Of a stretch of 26,523 nt of DNA, positions 6,639 through 13,548 are shown piece after piece (the first letter of the stretch is position 1; every line of letters starts with the position of its first letter). Below the pieces are notes generated by a model. That model was not told the DNA's origin and did no database searches. It saw only the letters and a list, made by a program, of their open reading frames with translations. The translations under genes and the position numbers were made by a program. Origin of the DNA: a virus; the IMG/VR virus record IMGVR_UViG_3300009605_006727, positions 1-26,523 of that record. One strand, written 5' to 3'.

Positions 6639-7876
6639 AAAATGTATTCACTAAAATACCAAGAACGGGTGTAATTTATGTTACACAAAGAGCCACGGCC
6701 GAAGGATTTTATCGCGGCCATCCGGAGTGGTGCAACTTGGGTCAAGGCCAACCGGAAATAGGAAAACTAGTAAATGGTGTCGATAGGATCGAAGAGATTA
6801 AAATAGATCCATTGGATCATGAATATTCTCCAATAAGTGGCTTAAAGCCCCTCCGCCAAGCAATTGCAGATCAGTACAATGCACTATACAGAAAAGGTAA
6901 AAAGTCTAAATACACATATGAGAACGTCTCAGTCTGCCCCGGCGGCCGCGCGGCTTTAACAAGAGTAGTGGCATCGATAGGAAATATCAACCTAGGCCAC
7001 TTCATCCCGGATTATACTGCCTATGAAGAACTCTTAGCTTCATTTAGGACGTTCAATACAATCCCTATATTATTAGATCCAGAGAATGGATATAATATAT
7101 CGACACAGGATCTTAAAAAAGAGATTCACGGCAGGGGATTAGGCGCGCTGCTAGTTTCGAATCCCTGCAATCCAACAGGAAAAGTAATATCAGCTGATTC
7201 TTTAAACAAATGGATCGAGCTGGGTAGGGAATTTGATTGTGTTATGCTCATGGACGAGTTTTATAGTAGCTACATATATTCAGGCGCAAAAACAAATAAA
7301 ACATTGAGTTCTGCGGCTTATGTAGAAGATATCAATTCAGATCCAGTCGTCATAATTGATGGAATGTCTAAAAACTGGAGATATCCAGGCTGGCGTGTTG
7401 CTTGGGCGATTGGGCCCAAAAATATCATTAGTTCCATTAATAGTGCCGGCAGTTACTTGGATGGCGGCGCCGCAAGGCCTCTACAAAGAGCGTGCCTGCC
7501 ACTATTCGAAGATAACAAGATAGCTGTAGAAACTGCAGCTATCCAAAACACCTTCCGGAAAAAGAGAAGAGTGCTCCTCGATGGATTACAGAATATTGGC
7601 GTTTTTTTCGAAAGAGAGCCCGAAGGAGCGTTTTACGCATGGGGTAACATATCAAACCTCCCATCTTCCATCAACACCGGCCAGAACTTCCTTGAGGCGT
7701 GCCTGAAAGAGAAGGTAATTGTGGTACCCGGAGAGTATTTTGATGTCAACCCGGGAAAGAGAAGAGACAACAAGTCTAGATTCGCCAATCACATACGTTT
7801 TTCTTTCGGACCATCTGAAGATGTGATCGAAGAAGCCATTGGAAGATTGGAAAAGGTAATTCAGAGAGAGGGATGA
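6635..7876 (+). CDS. PLP-dependent class I/II aminotransferase
   Basis: The 413-residue length is typical of fold-type I aminotransferases. Visible motifs include NLGQGQPE near the N-terminus, the SNPCNPTG segment, the LMDEFYSSY aspartate/tyrosine pair, and the PLP-lysine region GMSKNWRYPGWRVAW with K246 as Schiff-base lysine. Near the C-terminus, HIRFSFG supplies the carboxylate-binding arginine. These are the classical aspartate/aromatic aminotransferase-like signatures. The amino donor and acceptor cannot be deduced. It overlaps the DUF2827 gene upstream and a small membrane-protein ORF downstream by four bases each. Transaminases are uncommon in phages; here it is probably an auxiliary metabolic or modification enzyme. 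Confidence 0.9.
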   Translation: MKNVFTKIPRTGVIYVTQRATAEGFYRGHPEWCNLGQGQPEIGKLVNGVDRIEEIKIDPLDHEYSPISGLKPLRQAIADQYNALYRKGKKSKYTYENVSVCPGGRAALTRVVASIGNINLGHFIPDYTAYEELLASFRTFNTIPILLDPENGYNISTQDLKKEIHGRGLGALLVSNPCNPTGKVISADSLNKWIELGREFDCVMLMDEFYSSYIYSGAKTNKTLSSAAYVEDINSDPVVIIDGMSKNWRYPGWRVAWAIGPKNIISSINSAGSYLDGGAARPLQRACLPLFEDNKIAVETAAIQNTFRKKRRVLLDGLQNIGVFFEREPEGAFYAWGNISNLPSSINTGQNFLEACLKEKVIVVPGEYFDVNPGKRRDNKSRFANHIRFSFGPSEDVIEEAIGRLEKVIQREG

Positions 7877-7977
7877 TGCTAGGTAAGATTTTCTTTACAA
7901 CTGCATCTTTAATTGTTATTCTACTTTTAGCAACCATGCTGACAGATGAAGGAAGTCCCACCAGATGGAAGAAGTAA
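7873..7977 (+). CDS. Small single-span membrane protein
   Basis: A 34-residue frame begins at an ATG overlapping the aminotransferase stop (ATGA), after the purine-rich AGAGAGAGGG. It encodes one hydrophobic segment (about residues 6-22, IFFTTASLIVILLLATM) followed by a short polar, basic tail ending TRWKK. The size fits small phage inner-membrane proteins. It overlaps the next gene's start by 13 bases. The function is unknown. Confidence 0.5.
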   Translation: MMLGKIFFTTASLIVILLLATMLTDEGSPTRWKK

Positions 7978-8213
7978 CTGAGCCAACACCCCACGTTGAT
8001 GGGCCCCCATGGACCATCGCCGCGCGCTTCGCAGAATTCGAAGAAGCTGATCGAAAGAGGAAAGAACTAGCCCAAGAGGAAGATCTGCAAGTAAAAGTGC
8101 ACTATATGACACCTTTGCGCAAAGATCCCTTCTTTGCCGTAAAGACAAGGATAGATCCAACTTCTCAGCTGACAACAACTAAAAATAAGAAGAACAAGAA
8201 AAGAAAATCTTGA
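7965..8213 (+). CDS. Small protein with basic tail, unknown
   Basis: The 82-residue protein is not recognised. The N-terminal half is Pro-containing, then helical and charged (FAEFEEADRKRKELAQEEDL). A short beta-like stretch follows, VKVHYMTPLRKDPFFAVKTRI. The last 13 residues are mostly Lys/Asn/Arg (KNKKNKKRKS), which could bind nucleic acid. Its 3' end overlaps the -35 box of the promoter for the SpoU gene. Confidence 0.6.
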   Translation: MEEVTEPTPHVDGPPWTIAARFAEFEEADRKRKELAQEEDLQVKVHYMTPLRKDPFFAVKTRIDPTSQLTTTKNKKNKKRKS

Positions 8214-8238
8214 CAACTAGTCATTTAAGCGCTATTAT
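8210..8238 (+). promoter_or_regulatory. sigma70-type promoter, leaderless SpoU mRNA likely
   Basis: TTGACA (8210-8215) is a perfect -35, with 17 bases to TATTAT (8233-8238). The expected transcription start falls at about 8245, which is the A of the downstream ATG. A transcript from here would carry essentially no leader. Confidence 0.6.
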
Positions 8239-8244
8239 GGTGGC

Positions 8245-8769
8245 ATGATTCGTAGTGAGACTAGACGAGAGCGTTATAACGGAAAACTAGTCGATGCAAA
8301 GACGTACCCGATATCTCTTTGTGCCATCAATTTTATGTTCGATGACAACATTGGGTACTTGATCCGCGCCGCAGCCTGCTTTGGCGCCAAAAAATTGCAT
8401 GTAATAGGCAGAATGCCCCTGAGAGGCGCTGTGAAAGCCACTAGCGGCAGTCTGTATGACTACGTAGATATTGAACCTCACAGTTCACCAACGGCATTCT
8501 TAGAGCGGATGACAGAGGAAAATGTGCAATTAATTTGTGCGGAACTGGCCAATAGCGCCGTTTCCATTGAAAATTTCAATTTTTCCTATGAAAAAGAGAT
8601 ATGCATCGTCGTTGGTAACGAAACAACAGGAATTCCACCGGAGATTCTAAAGAAAAGTCAGAATATATTTATTCCAATGCCCGGTGTGGGATTTTGTTTG
8701 AATACTGCGCAAGCAGCGAACATCATGTTATACGAAACTGTTAAACAATATGAAAGGTTAAACAAATGA
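8245..8769 (+). CDS. SpoU/TrmH-family RNA 2'-O-methyltransferase
   Basis: The 174-residue protein has the three SPOUT motifs in order: NIGYLIRAAACFGA with N35 and R41 (motif 1), IVVGNETTGIPPEIL with G124-N125-E126 (motif 2), and IPMPGVGFCLNTAQAANIMLYE with N153 (motif 3), which forms the SAM-binding knot. This family methylates ribose 2'-OH groups of tRNA or rRNA. The compact length without an N-terminal substrate domain is like TrmL-type enzymes. The canonical S before L in motif 3 is replaced by C151. The neighbouring tRNA and tmRNA genes suggest phage or host tRNA as substrate, but rRNA is equally possible. The stop overlaps the next ATG. Confidence 0.88.
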   Translation: MIRSETRRERYNGKLVDAKTYPISLCAINFMFDDNIGYLIRAAACFGAKKLHVIGRMPLRGAVKATSGSLYDYVDIEPHSSPTAFLERMTEENVQLICAELANSAVSIENFNFSYEKEICIVVGNETTGIPPEILKKSQNIFIPMPGVGFCLNTAQAANIMLYETVKQYERLNK

Positions 8770-8993
8770 GTTTTAAAATTGAAAGAGTGGAGAATGGCTG
8801 GATGGCCACCCAAAATGCAGACATGTGGGTTTTTCAGGACGAAGACGGAGAAGTCGAAGAGAGGCTATCTGAATCTGAGAGCCTAGGCCGAACGCTAGAA
8901 TTTTTATTTTCTGATTTCTTGCAATCGAAAGAAAATGGTGGTATAGTCTTGGGACACACTAGCGAGAGTTTAGAAGTAAATGAAGAGTCTTAA
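8766..8993 (+). CDS. Small acidic protein, unknown
   Basis: The 75-residue protein is unrecognised. It opens with a beta-rich stretch (FKIERVENGWMATQNADMWVFQDEDGEVEERL) that looks like a small strand-turn-strand fold, followed by a helix (LGRTLEFLFSDFLQ) and an acidic tail. It overlaps the methyltransferase stop by four bases and the lipoprotein start by 14, so it belongs to the same transcription unit. Confidence 0.65.
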   Translation: MSFKIERVENGWMATQNADMWVFQDEDGEVEERLSESESLGRTLEFLFSDFLQSKENGGIVLGHTSESLEVNEES

Positions 8994-9246
8994 GCTAATA
9001 TTAATAGCAATGCTGTTTTCGACCGGTTGCGCGCATGGCGTGATATATCAATTGAGTTTCAGCGCTGTCCCCACTTTGTCTGGGAACTGCAATCATTCAT
9101 TCCCGATTAAAGGGAACAATGGTAACTATGGTTTTATATACCACACACATGAGAGCCCCTACTATGATAGGGTGTTGGCCGAACAGTGTTTCGCCGACGA
9201 AGCTACTGCAAGAAAGTTGGGATATCGTAGATATAAGCACCCGTAG
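8980..9246 (+). CDS. Small predicted lipoprotein
   Basis: The 88-residue product starts MKSLKLILIAMLFSTGC, a signal sequence ending in a lipobox-like STGC with C17 as the lipidated residue; Ser at -3 is less common than Leu. The mature part is polar with two more cysteines (residues near 36 and 69). Its last codons and TAG stop lie inside the 5' end of tRNA-Arg: the stop uses tRNA bases 8-10. Phage lipoproteins often act in superinfection exclusion, but no family is recognised here. Confidence 0.7.
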   Translation: MKSLKLILIAMLFSTGCAHGVIYQLSFSAVPTLSGNCNHSFPIKGNNGNYGFIYHTHESPYYDRVLAEQCFADEATARKLGYRRYKHP

Positions 9247-9314
9247 CTCAGTCTGGATAGAGCAACGGTTTTCTACACCGTTGGTCGCAGGTTCGAATCC
9301 TGCCGGGTGTGCCA
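9237..9314 (+). tRNA. tRNA-Arg (anticodon TCT)
   Basis: GCACCCG pairs with CGGGTGT (a G-T first pair). The D arm is GCTC/GAGC, the anticodon stem ACGGT/ACCGT carries the loop TTTCTAC, and the T arm is GCAGG TTCGAAT CCTGC. A discriminator G and an encoded CCA follow. It reads AGA/AGG-type codons. It overlaps the lipoprotein gene by 10 bases, so both must come from one transcript with processing. Confidence 0.93.
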
Positions 9315-9330
9315 CCCTTCACTTTTCATT

Positions 9331-9669
9331 ATGATCAAACTAGAGAAAATCTTATTATTTACTATTTGTGTGATCCTCGCGATCATTCTTCGTGTTACTT
9401 GTGTGGGCGCCCAAGAAACTACAGCAAAACTTGATAAAGACACGTGCTTTGCATTATTTCAGCAAATCATAGAAACTCAGAATACTAGGCGAGCCTATCA
9501 GCTTGGATTCGAAGAAACGCTCCTCCGCCACGAAGAAAACAAAATTTCGAAAGAGCAGTACGATGCTTACCTTACTACTTGGAAAGACAAGGAAAATGAG
9601 TTAAGAACCAAGGTCACAGCGCTTTATAATCATGCATATGCCGGGAGCTGCTTCAACTATAAAAAGTAA
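9331..9669 (+). CDS. Small exported protein
   Basis: The 112-residue product begins MIKLEKILLFTICVILAIIL, a long hydrophobic segment ending in VGAQ, a plausible signal-peptidase site near residue 28. The mature part is helical and charged, with Cys at both ends (DTCFALF and GSCFNYKK) that could form a disulfide in the periplasm. ATG 9331 is chosen because the upstream in-frame GTG (9307) lies in the tRNA. No clear Shine-Dalgarno sequence is present. The family is unknown. Confidence 0.65.
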   Translation: MIKLEKILLFTICVILAIILRVTCVGAQETTAKLDKDTCFALFQQIIETQNTRRAYQLGFEETLLRHEENKISKEQYDAYLTTWKDKENELRTKVTALYNHAYAGSCFNYKK

Positions 9670-9670
9670 T

Positions 9671-9698
9671 TTGAATTTTTCGAATACTATTATATTAT
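9671..9698 (+). promoter_or_regulatory. Candidate promoter
   Basis: TTGAAT (9671-9676) and TATTAT (9693-9698) are 16 bases apart in an AT-rich gap, just upstream of GAAGGGG and the next gene. The match is moderate and the AT richness raises the chance of coincidence. Confidence 0.35.
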
Positions 9699-9713
9699 GA
9701 GAAGGGGCCGCAT

Positions 9714-9968
9714 ATGAAAATCACAGAAAAAATAAAAAAAGAGATAATTCTTAAAGCCATGGCCGAGTTCGGAAGTGAACCCGACTGGTATATAAAAAAT
9801 AGTTCAGATATGGGCCTCACTCTCTACGCCGACTGCTGGGAAAACACAGATTTGTCTGGAAAACTAAGAATCGACTTGCCTGAAAGGTACCATGGATTAA
9901 GAACAGTGGTACTTCACAGAGAATCCCCGTCTTACGCGGAACCCGAAGGTAAAAAATTTACAATTTAG
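9714..9968 (+). CDS. Small protein, unknown
   Basis: The 84-residue protein has no recognised domain. It starts with a lysine-rich amphipathic helix (ITEKIKKEIILKAMAEF), followed by a mixed polar region with a likely beta hairpin (KLRIDLPERYHGLRTVVLHRE). GAAGGGG at 9700-9706 provides a Shine-Dalgarno-like sequence seven bases before the ATG. It lies between two candidate promoters and so may be a single-gene unit. Confidence 0.65.
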   Translation: MKITEKIKKEIILKAMAEFGSEPDWYIKNSSDMGLTLYADCWENTDLSGKLRIDLPERYHGLRTVVLHRESPSYAEPEGKKFTI

Positions 9969-9969
9969 T

Positions 9970-9998
9970 TTGACATATGCTTGGTTTGATCTTATAAT
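9970..9998 (+). promoter_or_regulatory. Consensus sigma70 promoter
   Basis: TTGACA (9970-9975), 17 bases, TATAAT (9993-9998): both boxes match the host sigma70 consensus perfectly. Initiation near 10005 leaves a 10-base leader containing AGAGG. It should drive the HVGH nucleotidyltransferase early in infection without a phage factor. Confidence 0.75.
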
Positions 9999-10014
9999 AA
10001 AGCAGAGGTTATAA

Positions 10015-10515
10015 ATGAGTAAAAAAACAATTGTGGTTAGTGGCGGTTTCGATCCGGTACATGTTGGCCATGTAAGAATGATTCGTGCAGCGGCCGAGTA
10101 TGGAGATGTGATTGTTGTTATCAACAGTGACGACTGGCTCATGAGGAAAAAGGGTTATATCTTTATGCCATGGAATCAACGCCGCGAAATCATTGAATCG
10201 ATAATTGGAGTACACGAAGTTGCAACTGTAGATGATACAGATGGCACTGTGTGCGAGGCGTTAAAAAGGCTGCAGCCGGCATTGTTTGGAAATGGTGGAG
10301 ATCGTACAAATAAAAATACTCCGGAAATGCAAGTTTGTGAAGACTTGGACATCGATATGCTCTGGGCTCTAGGCGGTGACAAGGTTCAAAGTAGTTCTGT
10401 ATTAGTTGCAGCTGCTGTAGGCCTGCAGCCCTCCGTACATGAAGAAAATAGCTTGACAACTCCATCTGAATCCTATATACTAACACCAGAACATATGATT
10501 GGGGAAGAACGATGA
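10015..10515 (+). CDS. HxGH nucleotidyltransferase (cytidylyltransferase-like)
   Basis: The 166-residue protein starts VVSGGFDPVHVGHVRMI with the HxGH signature at residues 16-19 (HVGH), the mark of class I nucleotidylyltransferases. Following strands (GDVIVVINSDDWLMRKKG) match the glycerol-3-phosphate cytidylyltransferase and heptose-1-phosphate adenylyltransferase (RfaE C-terminal) group, where Asp/Asn and Lys contact the substrate. NGGDRT and KVQSSS stand where the family has its GGDR and S-rich nucleotide-binding loops. It would activate a sugar phosphate or polyol phosphate with CTP or ATP; which one is not resolvable. It overlaps the next gene by four bases. Confidence 0.88.
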   Translation: MSKKTIVVSGGFDPVHVGHVRMIRAAAEYGDVIVVINSDDWLMRKKGYIFMPWNQRREIIESIIGVHEVATVDDTDGTVCEALKRLQPALFGNGGDRTNKNTPEMQVCEDLDIDMLWALGGDKVQSSSVLVAAAVGLQPSVHEENSLTTPSESYILTPEHMIGEER

Positions 10516-10868
10516 AATTTAATCTAGAAACTCAACCCGACGCCGGCGCCTATTTCATCAACTTTACACACGTGAAGGGTGGAAATTACTATCATGCGTA
10601 TGTTAGGTTAGACGATGTGGTTTCCTGGGAATCGGAGATAGTAACATATGCAGATTCTGCAGAGAAGCGCTCCGCATATAGTAATGGTCAAGAAAACTGG
10701 GTTTTAACCACGAATCACAGATCTTACAAAACGGTTCAAAATTTTAATGAAATTATGGACACGTGCAATTGGCACTCACCCCGAACGACATCGGTCGGCT
10801 CGCCCACTGGAAGATTAGATGATGTGACTGTTGCTAATAGAAAGGAATCCCATGGAAAACTTTCGTAG
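10512..10868 (+). CDS. Small protein, unknown
   Basis: The 118-residue protein is not recognised. The sequence is mostly polar and beta-like, with aromatic-rich stretches (AYFINFTHVKGGNYYHAYVRL) followed by a Ser/Thr-rich, probably disordered C-terminus. It overlaps the nucleotidyltransferase stop by four bases and the next gene by 17, so it is part of that operon. Confidence 0.65.
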   Translation: MKFNLETQPDAGAYFINFTHVKGGNYYHAYVRLDDVVSWESEIVTYADSAEKRSAYSNGQENWVLTTNHRSYKTVQNFNEIMDTCNWHSPRTTSVGSPTGRLDDVTVANRKESHGKLS

Positions 10869-11130
10869 TATCATATCGAGTTCATTAATGCGATTAAACA
10901 ATTTTATCATCATGTCTGCAGCTTGGTTGCTAATGTTTGCTATTGTTTCTTGTTACGTCGTTACAATGTCTGGAACAATCTCTTATATTTGTAATTCATA
11001 TAAGATGGACGGATATATGGATATTCGTTTTGGTATGACTGTGTTTGTGGCGATTGTTGGCCTAGTTTGGGTACCCTATTATATTAAGGATATCTCTAGA
11101 TTCATCTTCGTACGAGATCACAGACAATAA
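10852..11130 (+). CDS. Small membrane protein with two spans
   Basis: The 92-residue product has two hydrophobic segments, about residues 18-40 (IIMSAAWLLMFAIVSCYVVTM) and 60-78 (GMTVFVAIVGLVWVPYYI), with a short polar loop between and a basic C-terminus (RFIFVRDHRQ). ATG 10852 is preferred over an upstream TTG (10831) because AAAGGA at 10841-10846 lies at the right distance. The stop is one base before tRNA-Val, so gene and tRNA share a transcript. An inner-membrane role is likely; function is unknown. Confidence 0.65.
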   Translation: MENFRSIISSSLMRLNNFIIMSAAWLLMFAIVSCYVVTMSGTISYICNSYKMDGYMDIRFGMTVFVAIVGLVWVPYYIKDISRFIFVRDHRQ

Positions 11131-11131
11131 T

Positions 11132-11207
11132 AGGCAGGTAGCTCAGTTGGTAGAGCAGTGCCTTTACACGGCACCGGCCGCAGGTTCGAATCCTGTCCTG
11201 CCTACCA
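11132..11207 (+). tRNA. tRNA-Val (anticodon TAC)
   Basis: AGGCAGG pairs with CCTGCCT over seven bases. The D arm is GCTC/GAGC, the anticodon stem GTGCC/GGCAC carries the loop TTTACAC, and the T arm is GCAGG TTCGAAT CCTGT. Discriminator A and encoded CCA follow. The minus-strand gene's stop codon abuts the CCA. Confidence 0.94.
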
Positions 11208-11561
11208 TTAAATAATAGTTGTAGAAATTCCAGCTTTCTTTGCATCGATTTGAAGTTGCAAAGTTTCAGCATATTCTCTGAATACGTCTGATGTGTTGAG
11301 AGTGATTCTCATTTTATTAAGAATAAGTTGTGTTGTCGGCGGGTAGTAAGCTTTTTGCCGGCCAATCATTTGATTCAATTCTTGGACTTTATCGTGTGCG
11401 TAATAAAATGCGCGCCCTGGTTCTCTAGTGTTAACGAAATCTAATCCGCGTTGTGCTTCTTCTAAGAAATCTAATATTCTTTTATTTTGCGCGTTCGTTG
11501 GTTCCGGCGCATTATCGAAAAATCTGAGATAACTAAAAAGGTTTTGAATGTTGTTGGCCAT
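11208..11561 (-). CDS. Minus-strand helical protein, unknown
   Basis: The 117-residue protein runs against its neighbours. It is mostly helical and charged (QNKRILDFLEEAQRGLDF, ELNQMIGRQKAYYPP) with no recognised family. On its strand a purine-rich AAGGA/AAGAGA stretch precedes the ATG. Its stop lies directly next to the 3' CCA of tRNA-Val. With the 218-base gap on its 5' side it forms its own transcription unit, divergent from the repeat-protein gene. Confidence 0.7.
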   Translation of the reverse strand: MANNIQNLFSYLRFFDNAPEPTNAQNKRILDFLEEAQRGLDFVNTREPGRAFYYAHDKVQELNQMIGRQKAYYPPTTQLILNKMRITLNTSDVFREYAETLQLQIDAKKAGISTTII

Positions 11562-11631
11562 ATTCTCTTGGTTTCCTTGTGTAGTCTAATTATTTTTAAA
11601 AAAAACAAATAGCCGTTTTTTTCCCATCTTG

Positions 11632-11660
11632 TTGAATTATAACGGCATTATTTTTACAAT
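11632..11660 (+). promoter_or_regulatory. Candidate promoter of the repeat-protein gene
   Basis: TTGAAT (11632-11637), 17 bases, TACAAT (11655-11660) in the 218-base gap between divergent genes. Initiation near 11667 would give a leader of about 113 bases. GCCGTT and AACGGC in the same gap could pair around the -35 region. Confidence 0.4.
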
Positions 11661-11666
11661 GACATA

Positions 11667-11779
11667 AACGAAAAAAAAATAAAAGAGAATAGATTTTCAT
11701 ACGTCTATGTAATGCGAGTGGTCCGTGTCTTTGCGGGCATGGGTACACTCATTTACCATAAATAAGGAGAAAATAAATT
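11667..11779 (+). promoter_or_regulatory. Structured 5' leader of the repeat-protein gene
   Basis: After an A-rich stretch, GAGTG (11716-11720) can pair with CACTC (11746-11750), stacking directly on GTCCG (11721-11725) with CGGGC (11734-11738), leaving a 3'-side bulge. AAGGAG at 11764-11769 is the Shine-Dalgarno sequence. CATAAATA (11757-11764) resembles a T4-type late element but lies too close to the start codon to be sure. A stabilising leader would suit an abundant structural protein. Confidence 0.4.
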
Positions 11780-13432
11780 ATGGCTTTTGAATTAGGACAA
11801 GTAATTCAGGGACGCCACCTCGTAGCAGGTGACATGTCCGGTGAACTACAGGTATCCGCAGTAGGCGGACACAGCGGCGACCTTGATGCCGTTCTCGCTG
11901 GCTTGAACAGCGACATTGAAGCAGAGGAAGTTGCTCGCGCAGCTGCCTTTGCAGCAGGTGAAGCAGCAACAAACGCTGGCTTTACATCCATGGGCGCTCG
12001 CGTCGATGCACACGAAGCTTCTGCTGACACTCGTATGGGTGCTGAAGAAGTTGCACGTGCTGCAGCCGACACATCTCTCACGACTCGTCTCGCAGCGGAA
12101 GAAGCGGCTCTCGCAGCAGAAATCGCAGCAACAGCAGCAGACTTCGTGTCTGCAGACGCTCGTTCCACAAGCGGCGAAGCAGCTCTCGCAGCTGAAATCG
12201 CAGCAACAGCAGCAGATTTCACATCCGCTGACCTCCGCGCTTCCAACGGTGAAGCAGCTCTCGCAGCAGAGATTGCAGCAACAGCAGCAGACTTCGTGTC
12301 TTCTGACGCGCGCGTTCTCGCTGACGAGGCTGCTCTCGCAGCTGAAATCGCTCGCGCAGGTGGTGTTGAGTCCTCTTTAGAGACTCGTCTCGCAGCTGAA
12401 GAAGCAGCTCTCGCAGCTGAAATCGTAGCAACGACAGCAGATTTCGTATCTGCAGACCTCCGCGCTGCCAACGGTGAAGCAGCTCTGACGGCCTACTCTG
12501 GCTCGCAGGCATCAGTCCGTGCTTACGATCAAGTAATCATCAATGACCACTTCACTGATGTATACGTAGCTATGGGTGCTCACGAAGTATCTGCTGACGC
12601 ACGCATTGGCGCTGAAGAATCTGCCCGTGCAGCTTTCCAGACATCTTCTGATGCGCGCCTCAGCGCTGACGAGATTGCCTTGAACGCAGCTGACGCTTCC
12701 ATTGAGACTCGTCTCATTGCTGAAGAAGCAGCTCTCGCAGCTGAAATCGCAGCAACAAACGCTGATGTCACTTCTATCGATCTTGCAATTGCAGACGAAG
12801 TAGCCCTTCGCGGCGGAGCCGACGCGTCTCTCACGACTCGTCTCGCTGCAGCGGAAGCTAAAGAAGCAGCAGATTTCGTATCTGCAGACGCAGCTGCAGC
12901 AGCTGAGCACGTAGCAGTAAGCGCAGCCTTCGCATCCGGTGACACTCGTCACGGTGTGGAAGAAGCAGCCCGAGCAGCAGGCGACTTATCTTTGGAAACA
13001 AAGATTGACGCTGACATTGCAGCATTGGTTAACTCTGCTCCAGCACAGCTTGACACTCTCTTAGAGATTGCAAACTCTTTGAACAACGATGCTAACGCAT
13101 TCAACACTCTCAATGGACTCATCTCCACCGAGAATGCTGGCCGTGTAGCAGCACTTGCTTCCGCAGACGCTCGTCAGGGTGTAGAAGAGGCAGCACGCGC
13201 AGCAGCAGACGCATCTCTCACGACTCGTCTCGCAGCAGCAGAAGCTGAAGAAGCAGCTGATATGATCAGCTCTGACGCACGCGTTCTTGCAGTAGAAGAC
13301 ACTGGTGTCCAGAAGGTTTCCTTCGACGACGCAGCTGGCATCTACAGCATGAGCTTCGGCGCAGGCAAGCCATCGATGGAAATGTCCCTCGACGGTGGTC
13401 AGATCAAGGTTGAGTTCAAGGTTGCTGTATAA
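11780..13432 (+). CDS. Ala-rich 25-residue-repeat fibrous structural protein
   Basis: The 550-residue protein has a short globular-looking N-terminus (MAFELGQVIQGRHLVAG) and a long helical body. Five near-perfect 25-residue repeats of the type EAALAAEIAATAADFVSADAR lie at residues 108-232, with diverged copies to about residue 510. APAQLDTLLEIANSLNND (around 415-432) matches a motif frequent in marine-phage tail-fibre proteins. The end (about 510-550) is beta-like (IYSMSFGAGKPSMEMSLDGG). The periodicity and composition fit a trimeric coiled-coil fibre or head/tail decoration. Codon choice (GCA/GCT, CTC, CGT) and higher GC differ from the neighbours, suggesting high expression. It has its own leader and a strong 3' hairpin, so it is probably monocistronic. 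Which virion part it forms is not visible. Confidence 0.85.
   Translation: MAFELGQVIQGRHLVAGDMSGELQVSAVGGHSGDLDAVLAGLNSDIEAEEVARAAAFAAGEAATNAGFTSMGARVDAHEASADTRMGAEEVARAAADTSLTTRLAAEEAALAAEIAATAADFVSADARSTSGEAALAAEIAATAADFTSADLRASNGEAALAAEIAATAADFVSSDARVLADEAALAAEIARAGGVESSLETRLAAEEAALAAEIVATTADFVSADLRAANGEAALTAYSGSQASVRAYDQVIINDHFTDVYVAMGAHEVSADARIGAEESARAAFQTSSDARLSADEIALNAADASIETRLIAEEAALAAEIAATNADVTSIDLAIADEVALRGGADASLTTRLAAAEAKEAADFVSADAAAAAEHVAVSAAFASGDTRHGVEEAARAAGDLSLETKIDADIAALVNSAPAQLDTLLEIANSLNNDANAFNTLNGLISTENAGRVAALASADARQGVEEAARAAADASLTTRLAAAEAEEAADMISSDARVLAVEDTGVQKVSFDDAAGIYSMSFGAGKPSMEMSLDGGQIKVEFKVAV
12101..12475 (+). repeat. Tandem 75-bp coding repeats (five copies)
   Basis: Copies start at 12101, 12176, 12251, 12326 and 12401, each 75 bases and in frame, so each encodes one 25-residue unit beginning EAALAAEI. 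Copies 1-3 and 5 are closest; copy 4 is diverged in its second half. Such repeats can change copy number by recombination. Confidence 0.85.
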
Positions 13433-13478
13433 TACAGCTTAGTTCTTGTGAACTACTTAATCTTTTAGATTAAAATTT

Positions 13479-13508
13479 GAAGGGGGTGGTCTTTAGGCCA
13501 CCCCCTTC
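13479..13508 (+). terminator. Strong hairpin terminator of the repeat-protein gene
   Basis: GAAGGGGGTGGTC and GGCCACCCCCTTC form a 13-bp stem (one T-G pair) with the loop TTTA, 46 bases after the stop. No T tract follows, so it may act with Rho, be phage-specific, or protect the 3' end of the mRNA. Confidence 0.75.
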
Positions 13509-13510
13509 AT

Positions 13511-13520
13511 CTATATAATA
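13511..13520 (+). promoter_or_regulatory. CTATATAATA element, candidate phage late promoter
   Basis: CTATATAATA directly follows a terminator and precedes the J-domain gene by 28 bases. No -35 box is visible 15-18 bases upstream. Near-identical elements at 17432 and 19024 also head transcription units. It resembles the TATAAATA element read by T4-type late sigma factors. Confidence 0.45.
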
Positions 13521-13548
13521 TGAAACAATACAACGAAGGGTGTCAAAA

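Noticed and set aside
11806-12471. Long minus-strand open frame opposite the Ala-rich repeat gene
   Set aside because: It is a by-product of GC-rich alanine codons and repeats on the plus strand; it has low-complexity composition and no start signal.
12101-12475. CRISPR-like array
   Set aside because: The 75-bp units are contiguous, in frame and have no spacers; they encode protein repeats.
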